64,000 nucleotides of DNA from a virus (IMGVR_UViG_3300049215_000771:124001-188000); one strand, 5' to 3'; positions 49,793 through 57,483 are shown, numbered from the stretch's first letter. Program-made: numbers and translations. Notes: generated by a model from the sequence alone, not told the origin.

Positions 49793-49989
49793 TCTACTGG
49801 CGCTTGGGCGTGTCGAGCAAGAAGCTGTGGGGCTACAACGTCTACTTCAAAACCAACAACCGATTCATCCCGGCGATGGTTGTTGATCTTGCTGTGCGGT
49901 CGGGTGACTTGCTTGATGTATTCGCTGAGGATGTCGATGAAGTAGTCGAAATATCCGAAGAGGAATACTTCAAGCATATGTGGGAGTGA
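49789..49989 (+). CDS. Hypothetical protein, 66 aa
   Basis: ATGA start. An alpha/beta N-terminus with an acidic C-terminus. No family recognised. Confidence 0.5.
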   Translation: MIYWRLGVSSKKLWGYNVYFKTNNRFIPAMVVDLAVRSGDLLDVFAEDVDEVVEISEEEYFKHMWE

Positions 49990-50044
49990 TATAATGATTC
50001 AACTGCCGAGGCGAGGCTGAAAGCCACGCTACACGTCGGTCGGC

Positions 50045-50254
50045 GTGAACGATCTGCTTGACAGACTCGATAAGCTGGGCAAGCAAGCCCAGGGAGAACA
50101 ATGCGAACTGGATCAACCTTTACCCAACCTGGAGAACGAACATGGACCCGAACAAACCGGGCTGTCTGCCGGGATATTCGTCGAAGGGGGTGTGGAACCT
50201 CCTCGACAAACTGGACCATCGGGTGAACAACCCTCCACCGAAAAACGAGGATGA
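50045..50254 (+). CDS. Hypothetical protein, 69 aa, long overlap
   Basis: GTG start. The first 33 residues (NDLLDRLDKLGKQAQG) look coding; the rest is read from the next gene in another frame. The LLDRLD element recurs as LLDKLD in the overlapping gene. Confidence 0.4.
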   Translation: MNDLLDRLDKLGKQAQGEQCELDQPLPNLENEHGPEQTGLSAGIFVEGGVEPPRQTGPSGEQPSTEKRG

Positions 50255-50327
50255 AGAACAACCTCAAGTGAGCCTGCCTGGTGGGTGTGCCGCCACAAAC
50301 ACCCCGCCACCGGACGAAGTGAAGTAA
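50142..50327 (+). CDS. Small Pro-rich protein, 61 aa
   Basis: GGAG lies 6 bases before ATG 50142. It contains WNLLDKLDHRV and Pro/Asn-rich flanks (NNPPPKNEDEEQPQ). No family recognised. Confidence 0.5.
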   Translation: MDPNKPGCLPGYSSKGVWNLLDKLDHRVNNPPPKNEDEEQPQVSLPGGCAATNTPPPDEVK

Positions 50328-50398
50328 GGAATGGCCGCAGGCGCTCTCGACGAGCTACCTGCGGCATTCTCGTTGATGGAGAAATTTTCTTGTAGCGA

Positions 50399-50429
50399 TT
50401 CCGAACCTTGCCTGGCCTGGACGGTCTTC
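50399..50429 (+). promoter_or_regulatory. Second-class promoter of the SNF2 gene, site 8
   Basis: TTCCGAAC at 50399-50406, 16 bases, GGTCTTC at 50423-50429, both perfect, 47 bases before ATG 50477. Confidence 0.65.
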
Positions 50430-50476
50430 ATGGTGGAGATACGGATCACATAGGCTACGAGAGAAGGAAGCGATTC

Positions 50477-52792
50477 ATGGCTACCTCGAACAAGTTTGCT
50501 GGTCGCTGCAACAATCCCGCCTGCCCCCTGGGTAAGAACCGCTACAACGGCGTTGCTGTGGGCGAGGGCTACATCACCAAGATCAACGACAAGTGGGTAA
50601 CGTGGTGCAAGGAGTGTGTCCCCGTCCAGAAGAGCGCCGGCGAAGCCGAGCGCCGTGTCCTGACGGCGGACGGCAAGATTTTCACGCCCTACGAGCCGCA
50701 GAACCTTCCGCTCATCAAGTCCCTGAAGGGGCCGGGCGGCGTTTTCGGCCCCCGCTGGAACAAGGAAGGCAAGTTTTGGGAGATTTCTCTCGAACAGGCC
50801 GACCGCCAGCGCCTCCTCGAAGTCGCCGAGCGCCTCCGCTTGGAAGTCGCCCCGCAGCTTCGTGAGGGCAATCTCGTCACCGAACAGGCGCAGAACGCCA
50901 CCCACGCCGGCTTGTATCCGTTCCAGGTCGTCGGCGTCAACTGGATGGCGAAGCGCAAGAAGGCGCTCCTGGCCGACGAGATGGGTCTTGGCAAGACGAT
51001 CCAAGCGCTCATCAGCATCCCAGCCCACGGCAAGGCGCTGGTGGTCTGCCCGGCCACGCTGAAGCTGAACTGGCGTAACGAGGCGTCCGTCTGGCGTCCC
51101 GACCTGAAGGTTGTCGTCCTGAAGGGCGGCGATTCCTTCCGGTTCCCCCAGGCCGGCGAAATCGTCATCACCAACTACGACATCCTCGCCGACTACCTCG
51201 ACCCCACACCGAAGGTGAAGGGCGCTCGCAAGGCTCCCAAGATCACCTGGGAAGCGCTGAAGGCGTGGCGTGTCAAGCTGAAGGAACAACACCCGGAAGC
51301 TGAAGGCACGACCGTCATCTTCGACGAGGCACACAAGGTCAAGAACTACAAGACCGAGCGTAGCCGCAAGGTCCGGGAACTGTCCCGCCTCAGCAGCAGC
51401 GTTTGGGGTCTGACCGGCACGCCGCTCGACAACGAGCCGAGCGACTTGTACGGCGTCCTGGACAGCCTGGACATGGCGTTCGACGTGTTCACGCCCCGCA
51501 AGGGCCAGTCGTCGTTCCGTCGCTTCCAGGAGTTGTTCGCCGTGTCGGAAGATCGCTGGGGCGCTTGTCGCTACGGCACGCCCGACCCGATGGTTCCCGA
51601 ACTGCTCCGTCGTGTCATGCTCCGTCGCACCCGTGGCGAAGTCATGCCCGACCTGCCGACGAAGACCTACACCAACCTCATTGTTGGTGACATGCCGGAA
51701 CGCATTCGTCAGCAGCTTGACGAGATGTGGGAAAGCGACGGCACGGCGCTGGAAGTCGATGGTTCGCTGCCCCCGTTCGAGCGGTTCAGCGAAATCCGGG
51801 CGGCGCTGGCGAAGTCCAACATCCCGGCGATGTTGGAATACATCGAGGAACAGGAAGAACAGGGCGTCCCGCTCGTCGTGTTCTCCAGCCACCTGGCCCC
51901 GCTGGACGAACTGCTCGGTCGTCCGGGTTGGGCGGTGATTTCTGGCGACACGAAGCTGGAGAAGCGCCAGGAGATCGTCGATGCTTTCCAGGCCGGACAC
52001 CTGAAGGGCATCGCCCTCACCATCCGTGCTGGTGGTGTTGGTTTGACCTTGACCCACGCCTGGAAGGTGCTGTTCGTGGACCTGGATTGGGTTCCGGGTT
52101 GGAACAGCCAGGCCGAGGATCGTGTTTGCCGTATCGGGCAGACTTCCAACAAGGTCGAGATCGTCCGCATGGTGAACGATCACCCGCTCACCCTGCATAT
52201 TCTCAACATCCTGGCCGAGAAGACCCGGCTGATTGAGAACGCCGTCATCAAGACGATGCCGGTCGCTGTCAGCGCTCCCGTCACCCCGTCGAAGGAAACC
52301 GAAACGGAGGAACAGTACCAGGCTCGCATGGCCCGCATCCAGCAGGCCCAGGAGGAACTGGAGAAGGCCAAGGCCGAATCCGATGCTTCCCAGGCCAAGG
52401 CCAAGGCCAAAAGCAAGGTGGACCTGATCCACAGCCGGGAGAAGGGTCGCAACCAGCGCCCGATCCTCCCGCTGACCGACAAGCGGGTTGCCGTGGTTCG
52501 GGAAGCCTTCAAGTTCATGCTGTCCGTTTGTGACGGAGCGCATCAGCGTGACGCCCAGGGTTTCAACAAGCCCGACGCCGTGATCGCCCACTACCTGCTC
52601 ACGGCGGGCCTGGAGACGCCGAAGGAAGTGGAAGCGGCCTACTACATGCTGGTCCGCTACCATCGCCAGTTGAGCAAGAGCTACCCGCTCCTGTTCAACG
52701 GTAGCCCGGAAGATCGGGCAGCCATCATCGCTGAGGCGCAGGCCGGCGAAGATTCGATCTACAGTATGGACCCGGATCGCCATACCATCTAA
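50477..52792 (+). CDS. SNF2-family DNA-dependent ATPase, 771 aa
   Basis: AAGGAAG precedes ATG 50477. Cys pairs at residues 11-16 and 44-47 suggest an N-terminal zinc site, and a WEISLEQADRQRL segment resembles a HARP-like element. The motor follows: DEMGLGKT at 167-174, DEAH at 283-286, the LTGTPLDN motif, and the second lobe with RAGGVGLTLTHA and RVCRIGQT. These are helicase motifs of the SMARCAL1/RapA-like SNF2 group, which remodel DNA or reanneal strands. A coiled coil and helical C-terminus (residues 600-771) complete it. A second-class promoter and a terminator make it a single-gene unit. Confidence 0.95.
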   Translation: MATSNKFAGRCNNPACPLGKNRYNGVAVGEGYITKINDKWVTWCKECVPVQKSAGEAERRVLTADGKIFTPYEPQNLPLIKSLKGPGGVFGPRWNKEGKFWEISLEQADRQRLLEVAERLRLEVAPQLREGNLVTEQAQNATHAGLYPFQVVGVNWMAKRKKALLADEMGLGKTIQALISIPAHGKALVVCPATLKLNWRNEASVWRPDLKVVVLKGGDSFRFPQAGEIVITNYDILADYLDPTPKVKGARKAPKITWEALKAWRVKLKEQHPEAEGTTVIFDEAHKVKNYKTERSRKVRELSRLSSSVWGLTGTPLDNEPSDLYGVLDSLDMAFDVFTPRKGQSSFRRFQELFAVSEDRWGACRYGTPDPMVPELLRRVMLRRTRGEVMPDLPTKTYTNLIVGDMPERIRQQLDEMWESDGTALEVDGSLPPFERFSEIRAALAKSNIPAMLEYIEEQEEQGVPLVVFSSHLAPLDELLGRPGWAVISGDTKLEKRQEIVDAFQAGHLKGIALTIRAGGVGLTLTHAWKVLFVDLDWVPGWNSQAEDRVCRIGQTSNKVEIVRMVNDHPLTLHILNILAEKTRLIENAVIKTMPVAVSAPVTPSKETETEEQYQARMARIQQAQEELEKAKAESDASQAKAKAKSKVDLIHSREKGRNQRPILPLTDKRVAVVREAFKFMLSVCDGAHQRDAQGFNKPDAVIAHYLLTAGLETPKEVEAAYYMLVRYHRQLSKSYPLLFNGSPEDRAAIIAEAQAGEDSIYSMDPDRHTI

Positions 52793-52801
52793 TCAACAAC
52801 G

Positions 52802-52827
52802 CCCACCAGGTTCGCCTGGTGGGTTTT
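52802..52827 (+). terminator. Rho-independent terminator
   Basis: CCCACCAGG, loop TTCG, CCTGGTGGG, then TTTTA. Confidence 0.95.
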
Positions 52828-52834
52828 ATGCGTA

Positions 52835-52905
52835 CAGGTCGTCCCACCGGGGGATGATGGCGGGAGCCATCCAATTAGCAGAAGGTTCGACTCCTTCCGG
52901 CCTGG
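52835..52905 (+). ncRNA. tRNA-like fold, not a normal tRNA
   Basis: A canonical T arm (GAAGG, loop TTCGACT, CCTTC at 52881-52897) is flanked on its 3' side by CGGCCTG. That pairs (one G-T) with CAGGTCG at 52835-52841, giving a 7-pair acceptor-like stem over 71 bases. A GATGGC-GGGA-GCCATC hairpin replaces the D and anticodon arms, and no CCA follows. No anticodon can be assigned. Confidence 0.35.
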
Positions 52906-52932
52906 CTGGACAACATTCAACAGGAGAACAAC

Positions 52933-53361
52933 ATGGCTGGGAAAGTTACCATCAATGGCCACACCTACAAAATCGGCCCGAACGATGTCGTGTTCGTCAT
53001 CGGCAAGAAGGTGCATTTCAACTACCAGGTTGTCGATGAAGGTCAACAGAACATTCCCGAAGTGAAGGTTGAAGGCGATGTTCTCGACCTTCACAGTGTC
53101 GGTGCTGTCAGCGTCACCGGCAACGTCCAAGGCAGCGTGGACACCACTGGCGCTGTCAAGTGTGGCAACGTCGGCAAGGATGTCAACACCAACGGCAAGG
53201 TCGAGTGTGGCACGGTCGGCGGCAACGTCGATACCAACGGCAGTGTCGAGGTTAGCGGTGACTGTGGCAAGATCAACACGATGGGCAGCGTCACCGTCAA
53301 GGGTAACTGCAAGGGCAGCATCGACACGATGGGCAGCGTCAAGGTGGGGAGCAGGGGATGA
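52933..53361 (+). CDS. Bactofilin-like beta-helix protein, 142 aa
   Basis: GGAG precedes ATG 52933. After 50 residues comes a run of short repeats of about 7-9 residues (VTGNVQGSVDTTG, VGGNVDTNGSV, CKGSIDTMGSV), the pattern of a right-handed beta helix as in bactofilins, which polymerise into filaments. It lacks the usual tail. Function in a phage is unknown; its stop overlaps the next gene. Confidence 0.65.
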   Translation: MAGKVTINGHTYKIGPNDVVFVIGKKVHFNYQVVDEGQQNIPEVKVEGDVLDLHSVGAVSVTGNVQGSVDTTGAVKCGNVGKDVNTNGKVECGTVGGNVDTNGSVEVSGDCGKINTMGSVTVKGNCKGSIDTMGSVKVGSRG

Positions 53362-53813
53362 TCGAACAATTTGGTCGCAAAGTCTACCTGGATGTCTGAA
53401 GGGACGGCACACTCAGCATCCGGTCGGATGACAACACGAAGGAAAGAGAAGCCGCTCTCCCTGTGTTCACGACGGATACCAGGGAGGAAGCGGAACACCT
53501 GCAAACACTGTTCACTTGCCTGGTGCATTCCGGCGCATTGAAGGGCAAGCATGTTGTTCGGGCCATCAACCAGGCCAAGAATGACCACGAAGCGTACAAC
53601 GAAATGACCCGCCTGGGCCGGCTGATGGCACTGGCCTACGAAACCTACAAAGAACGCAAAGGCGGCGTGCAGTCCCATCGCTGTGAGGAAATGACTTCGG
53701 AGTGGTATTATTCGTTCAAGGACGGCCAGCGCCGCCTATTCAAAGGCGATTACGAAGTGCAGGGCGTCCACAACTTCTGCATGTTCTGTGGGTCGGACCT
53801 ACGAGAGATTTGA
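53358..53813 (+). pseudogene. Hypothetical protein gene with in-frame TGA at codon 14
   Basis: ATG 53358 overlaps the previous stop (ATGA) and reads 13 codons ending YLDV before TGA at 53397-53399. The same frame then runs 137 more codons to a proper stop at 53813. The sequence after the TGA (RDGTLSIRSDD) continues naturally, as if a Trp were expected. The downstream part is helical with C-x2-C near the end (CMFC). Readthrough, a TGG-to-TGA mutation or an error are possible. GTG 53460 is the only late start. Confidence 0.6.
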
Positions 53814-53817
53814 GAAG

Positions 53818-53849
53818 TTCCGAACCTGACAGTTAGTTCACGGGTCTTC
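53818..53849 (+). promoter_or_regulatory. Second-class promoter, site 9
   Basis: TTCCGAAC at 53818-53825, 17 bases, GGTCTTC at 53843-53849. The ATG of the next gene is 5 bases away, suggesting a leaderless message. Confidence 0.6.
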
Positions 53850-53854
53850 TTTCC

Positions 53855-54136
53855 ATGAGCAAGGTAATTCTCAACAACGACGGCAGGCCGGATTCGATCA
53901 TCCCGAATTCGTACTACCCTCGTCTCCAGGTCAACGAGCGTGGTGAGATCGTGCTGGCAACGTACAAGCACGGCGTCCTCACCACTGGCATTCTCGTCGG
54001 CAAGCTGCCCCATTGCCAGTCGCCGTTCGAGATCGGCAAGAAGTTCAGCGATTGGGAAGTCGGCGGCGAGTTGAAAGACTACGACGGCGAAGTGACCATC
54101 ACGCTGACCAACAAGGTGAAGGGAAAATGGTCATGA
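53855..54136 (+). CDS. Hypothetical protein, 93 aa
   Basis: The start lies within 5 bases of the promoter. A soluble beta-rich protein, no family recognised. It overlaps the next start (ATGA). Confidence 0.55.
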   Translation: MSKVILNNDGRPDSIIPNSYYPRLQVNERGEIVLATYKHGVLTTGILVGKLPHCQSPFEIGKKFSDWEVGGELKDYDGEVTITLTNKVKGKWS

Positions 54137-54327
54137 CGCCAGAACAAGTCGCCGACCTGCAATGGCTTGTTGGGATGGCTTTCAGCGCCTATCCCGGCAT
54201 GTACAAGAAGGGCGATGGCAAGCGGTTCGACCGCATCCAGGAACTCTTCAACGAGTTGAGCAACGGCCAGTACCAACGTGTTCCGTCCCGGTTCGAGCAA
54301 CGCAGGCGTAAGGAAGTCCAGTCGTGA
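54133..54327 (+). CDS. Hypothetical protein, 64 aa
   Basis: ATG 54133 overlaps the preceding stop; ATG 54127 is possible. Helical with a basic C-terminus (RFEQRRRKEVQS). GTGA overlap with the next gene. Confidence 0.5.
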   Translation: MTPEQVADLQWLVGMAFSAYPGMYKKGDGKRFDRIQELFNELSNGQYQRVPSRFEQRRRKEVQS

Positions 54328-54833
54328 CCAAGAAGAAAAACCCTTCCGAACTCAAGCGACGTGGCGACATCGCTGGCGGCTACTACACCTACGCCGAGGC
54401 GAAGGTCATCGTCCAAGGTCTTGGCATTCGTGGCATCGCCGCCTACCGTGAGTACACTCGCCAGGAGGGGCGTGACGCCAAGTTGCCCACCGACCCCGCT
54501 CGCACCTACAAGGACGAGTTTGAGGGCTGGCCTGCCTTCTGTGGCAAAACGGCCCACGCCGGCCTGTCTGTTGACAAGTACGCCACGTTCATTGAGGCGA
54601 GCGAGGCGGCGCAGCGGCTCGGTATTACCGACAAGGCCGACTACGAAGCACGGCATCACCTGGACCCGAAGCTGCCGGCTGTTCCTTCACGCATCTACCC
54701 GGACTGGCCCGCCGACAAGCCCTGGTTCAAGTTCCTGGGCAAGTTGGTTCAGTACACCACGCTGGCCCAGGCGTCGGAATGGAGATCGACGCAGCCGGCC
54801 AGGTCATCGAATATGTCGATAACAAGCCGGTGA
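54324..54833 (+). CDS. Integrase-repeat-like protein, 169 aa
   Basis: GTGA overlap at its start. Two copies of a repeat (YYTYAEAKVIVQGLGIRG, then P-T-YKDEFEGWPAFCGK; and YATFIEASEAAQRLGITD, then P-S-IYPDWP) resemble the short repeat found in some phage integrase-related proteins. A third copy begins (YTTLAQASE) but ends abruptly in another frame. Whether the last part is natural is unclear. Confidence 0.55.
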   Translation: MTKKKNPSELKRRGDIAGGYYTYAEAKVIVQGLGIRGIAAYREYTRQEGRDAKLPTDPARTYKDEFEGWPAFCGKTAHAGLSVDKYATFIEASEAAQRLGITDKADYEARHHLDPKLPAVPSRIYPDWPADKPWFKFLGKLVQYTTLAQASEWRSTQPARSSNMSITSR

Positions 54834-54874
54834 TTCACCAGCTTCAGGAGTACGTCATTCCATGCCTCAAATGA
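54779..54874 (+). CDS. Tiny protein, 31 aa
   Basis: ATG 54779 opens a well-formed 31-residue frame (VIEYVDNKPVIHQL) overlapping the repeat gene by 55 bases. Its stop overlaps ATG 54871 (ATGA). It may instead be the real C-terminus of the repeat protein after a frameshift. Confidence 0.4.
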   Translation: MEIDAAGQVIEYVDNKPVIHQLQEYVIPCLK

Positions 54875-55088
54875 CCGATGCCTTCATTTGCCATGATTAT
54901 TGTGGCTTGATACGCTCGTTTGCCAGGGGTGGATGGGCCAGCGGGATTGGGACAAGGCCCAGCTTGAATACTTCAGGAAATACCCCGGCCTCGTTGTCTA
55001 CAAATGCCCCACTGGTCCCTACCGTCGCACCGAGGAAACCTTCGGCACGACGGAGGAAATTTGCCAACGCCTGGAAGCGAGGTTGTGA
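54871..55088 (+). pseudogene. Hypothetical protein gene split by a probable frameshift
   Basis: ATG 54871 opens a frame with normal residues (MTDAFICHDYCG) to about 54897. From about 54900 the coding signal lies in the next frame (LDTLVCQGWMGQRDWDKAQ onward) to TGA 55088. Joining them needs a shift of -1 near 54897. Either an indel or a real frameshift. Confidence 0.4.
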
Positions 55089-55288
55089 TGTTCAACTGGT
55101 TCTGGAAGCTGTTCAGGAAGAAGCCCAAGACATTGGTTTTGCTTTGCATCAGACAGTGTGATACTTTCTGGTGGCCCCCGCACCTTGACGAGAAGGTGTC
55201 GGGGTACTGCGATGAGTGTGGGGGAGCAATCTTCTACGAGAAGAAGAACGCTTTCTTCCCTCGCAAGATATGCAATAGGTGTGGTTGA
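55088..55288 (+). CDS. Small zinc protein, 66 aa
   Basis: TGATG start. A hydrophobic N-terminus and CDEC and CNRC pairs forming a zinc ribbon, with basic residues between. TGATG overlap with the next gene. Confidence 0.6.
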   Translation: MFNWFWKLFRKKPKTLVLLCIRQCDTFWWPPHLDEKVSGYCDECGGAIFYEKKNAFFPRKICNRCG

Positions 55289-55650
55289 TGATTCACGAAG
55301 AAAAAAAGATCACGATCTCGATGTCCCCTGAAGTGTATCGTGACCTTCGGAACATTGCCATCATTCGCTACATGACCGGGGCGATGGCGAATAGCGTTGG
55401 CGATGAGTTTCTGGTCAAATTGCTTCGTGTTATGGACAAGGGCGAGCAGGAATTCGTTTTTCGCTACAAAGACCCCAATTACGACGCATCCCTTCCTGAT
55501 GGGAAGGGCATCTCGATGAAGAAGGACAACACCGATGGGCAAACCCAAGGTGATCCAGTCAAGGTGGAAATTGAAGAAGTCTCCCGACCCGAAACCGATT
55601 GTTGCCCGCTTCCTGGACGATCTGGTGAAGCGAGCGGCGCAGTCGCCTGA
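55288..55650 (+). CDS. Hypothetical protein, 120 aa, long overlap
   Basis: Residues 1-80 look like a small alpha/beta domain (ITISMSPEVYRDLRNIAII). The last 38 are read from the next gene's start in another frame (116-base overlap). No family recognised. Confidence 0.45.
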   Translation: MIHEEKKITISMSPEVYRDLRNIAIIRYMTGAMANSVGDEFLVKLLRVMDKGEQEFVFRYKDPNYDASLPDGKGISMKKDNTDGQTQGDPVKVEIEEVSRPETDCCPLPGRSGEASGAVA

Positions 55651-55813
55651 AGATGTTCCCAACGTCTACCGTGACGTGTGCCTGGCGCTGCTTGAGTCGC
55701 TGGGACCGGGAGGCATGAAGAAGGCGATTTGTGATTTGGCTCAGTTGTATAAGCAGGACGTGCCAGAAATCAAACTGCCCGGCTGGGAGAAGGACGACGA
55801 GATTCCGTTCTAG
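55535..55813 (+). CDS. Hypothetical protein, 92 aa
   Basis: ATG 55535 starts inside the previous gene. A basic N-terminus and helical core (FLDDLVKRAAQSPEDVPNVY) with an acidic end. No family recognised. Confidence 0.55.
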   Translation: MGKPKVIQSRWKLKKSPDPKPIVARFLDDLVKRAAQSPEDVPNVYRDVCLALLESLGPGGMKKAICDLAQLYKQDVPEIKLPGWEKDDEIPF

Positions 55814-55842
55814 TTTACAAATCGCCCCACCTGTGGTATTAT
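55814..55842 (+). promoter_or_regulatory. Sigma70-like promoter, site 10
   Basis: TTTACA at 55814-55819, 17 bases ending CTGTGG, TATTAT at 55837-55842, 19 bases before ATG 55862. Confidence 0.75.
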
Positions 55843-55861
55843 CCGAGCAACGGAGACGAAC

Positions 55862-56251
55862 ATGGTTATGCCTGAGTTTCTGGAAGAAGCCTTGTTGAAG
55901 ACCCTGGCCGACCGGATGAAGGTTCAGGCCCACGAACACCCTTGCGACCCTCGACAGGTTGCTGCGGCAATGATGGAAGGAAAAATTCTTCCCTTCCCCG
56001 ACAACCTGAAGGGATTCATCGTCCTGGATGACGTGAAACATCAACTTCAGTTCAGCCATGATAGGCTTTCGGAAGGCAAGACGCTGATTCATCTTTCGTG
56101 TGCCAGGGAAGATCAGGCAGCAGTGACCGATAGCGTGAAGAACAAGCTAATTGCTGCGTTTTTTGGTGGCGAAGAAACTTTCGAGTTCCCTGGCAACGAA
56201 ATGATCGCCAGGCAATACGTCACACATATTGCTGCACTTAGGGTGGAGTAG
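55862..56251 (+). CDS. Hypothetical protein, 129 aa
   Basis: The first gene after the promoter. An N-terminal helix, then alternating strands, and a helix with FFGGEETFEFPG. No family recognised. Confidence 0.55.
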   Translation: MVMPEFLEEALLKTLADRMKVQAHEHPCDPRQVAAAMMEGKILPFPDNLKGFIVLDDVKHQLQFSHDRLSEGKTLIHLSCAREDQAAVTDSVKNKLIAAFFGGEETFEFPGNEMIARQYVTHIAALRVE

Positions 56252-56253
56252 TC

Positions 56254-56889
56254 GTGAACAAGCAACTGTTTGGCGGCAATCCGAAGTCAACTCATGAACT
56301 CTCCCAGGAATACCACACCTGGGTTGAGGAAACCGCAAAGAAAATCGTCCGTTCCTACGGAGAGGACACTGCCTGGGAGAAAATACCGGACCTGGAAAAA
56401 AAAGCCCAGCAGGAAGCTGAGTGGAGTAGCTGGGTCGTTTCGGCCTCCCGGCGCAACTTCGCCTGGCATTGTGCTTGCCACGCCGTCAATCCAAACCACA
56501 CAATGGGCGGCATTCGTCCGACCGCAACCACGGCGACCATTGCCATTGCCAAGCATGTTGTTCAGCGTGCCCATGAGTTGTACGAGAAGGTGAAGTGTTC
56601 ATTGTTCCGTCTTCGCTTCAAGCTGAATCAGCGTTTCCTGACCATCAGTGATGTTGATCCCAGGAGCGACGATGAAACGACGACATACCAGGCAACTGAC
56701 CGCCGCCAGGCCATGACCACCGTAAGCGATTTCTACCAGTCGTATCTCAAAATGCAGATCGACCCGCCCGTAATCGAACTGGTGGGCTACGACGACCAGC
56801 ATCGCATCCTGGAGGAAGCGGCGATTAGCTGCTCCATTTGCAACATTCAACTGCCAAAGGTTGGCATCAAGTCCGAGTATCAACAATGA
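56254..56889 (+). CDS. Hypothetical protein, 211 aa
   Basis: GTG 56254. A charged helical protein with a His/Cys-rich stretch (FAWHCACHAVNPNH) and a C-terminal CSIC pair. No family recognised. ATGA overlap with the next gene. Confidence 0.55.
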   Translation: MNKQLFGGNPKSTHELSQEYHTWVEETAKKIVRSYGEDTAWEKIPDLEKKAQQEAEWSSWVVSASRRNFAWHCACHAVNPNHTMGGIRPTATTATIAIAKHVVQRAHELYEKVKCSLFRLRFKLNQRFLTISDVDPRSDDETTTYQATDRRQAMTTVSDFYQSYLKMQIDPPVIELVGYDDQHRILEEAAISCSICNIQLPKVGIKSEYQQ

Positions 56890-57476
56890 ACACTTACCAA
56901 CAAAGTGTGTGGGATAATTATCGGAAGAAGCGAACCCTCCGTACCAGGTTGAGGCATTTTGCTTTCCAAACCATTGTCCTGGCAATCGCTGCCGGGCTTT
57001 ATTTCAACGTGTTGTTTGACTTCGCCTGGTGGTTGACGGTGCTTTACAACATCTGGAACTGGTTCGGTTTGTTTTGTGTCACCGGATTCTGGATTGCCAT
57101 AGTCGTCATCAAGGACGAATATCTGAAAACTCAACAGATTTCGCCCAAGCAGCAAAGCGCAATGGATACCGGCCTGGAGGCCGCTATCTCGGCTTATTCC
57201 AACAAATTCTTCATGGTCTACGACATCGCCACTGACTGGTGTTTGTTCGGCGCTTTGTACCATGCCGGATATACGACGTTCGCAACATTCCAAGGCATAT
57301 GCCTCCTTGGGCAATACGGCGTGATGTATGGCATGAAGCAGACGGCGAGGGAATATATTTCCAGCCTGAAACCAGTTGCAGGCCAGCCCGTTCCTGGCAG
57401 TAACGGTGATGACGACGGCGAAGAACAACAACCACAGGGAAAGAAACCAAAATACAGGTCGATTGACGACCAGTGA
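56886..57476 (+). CDS. Membrane protein with C-terminal YRSIDDQ tag, 196 aa
   Basis: ATGA start. A basic N-terminus, two or three membrane helices (about 28-90), a soluble loop with a further hydrophobic stretch (about 125-150), then a Gly/Asp/Gln-rich linker and KYRSIDDQ at the end. The tail is expected in the cytoplasm. Confidence 0.65.
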   Translation: MNTYQQSVWDNYRKKRTLRTRLRHFAFQTIVLAIAAGLYFNVLFDFAWWLTVLYNIWNWFGLFCVTGFWIAIVVIKDEYLKTQQISPKQQSAMDTGLEAAISAYSNKFFMVYDIATDWCLFGALYHAGYTTFATFQGICLLGQYGVMYGMKQTAREYISSLKPVAGQPVPGSNGDDDGEEQQPQGKKPKYRSIDDQ

Positions 57477-57483
57477 GGAACGA

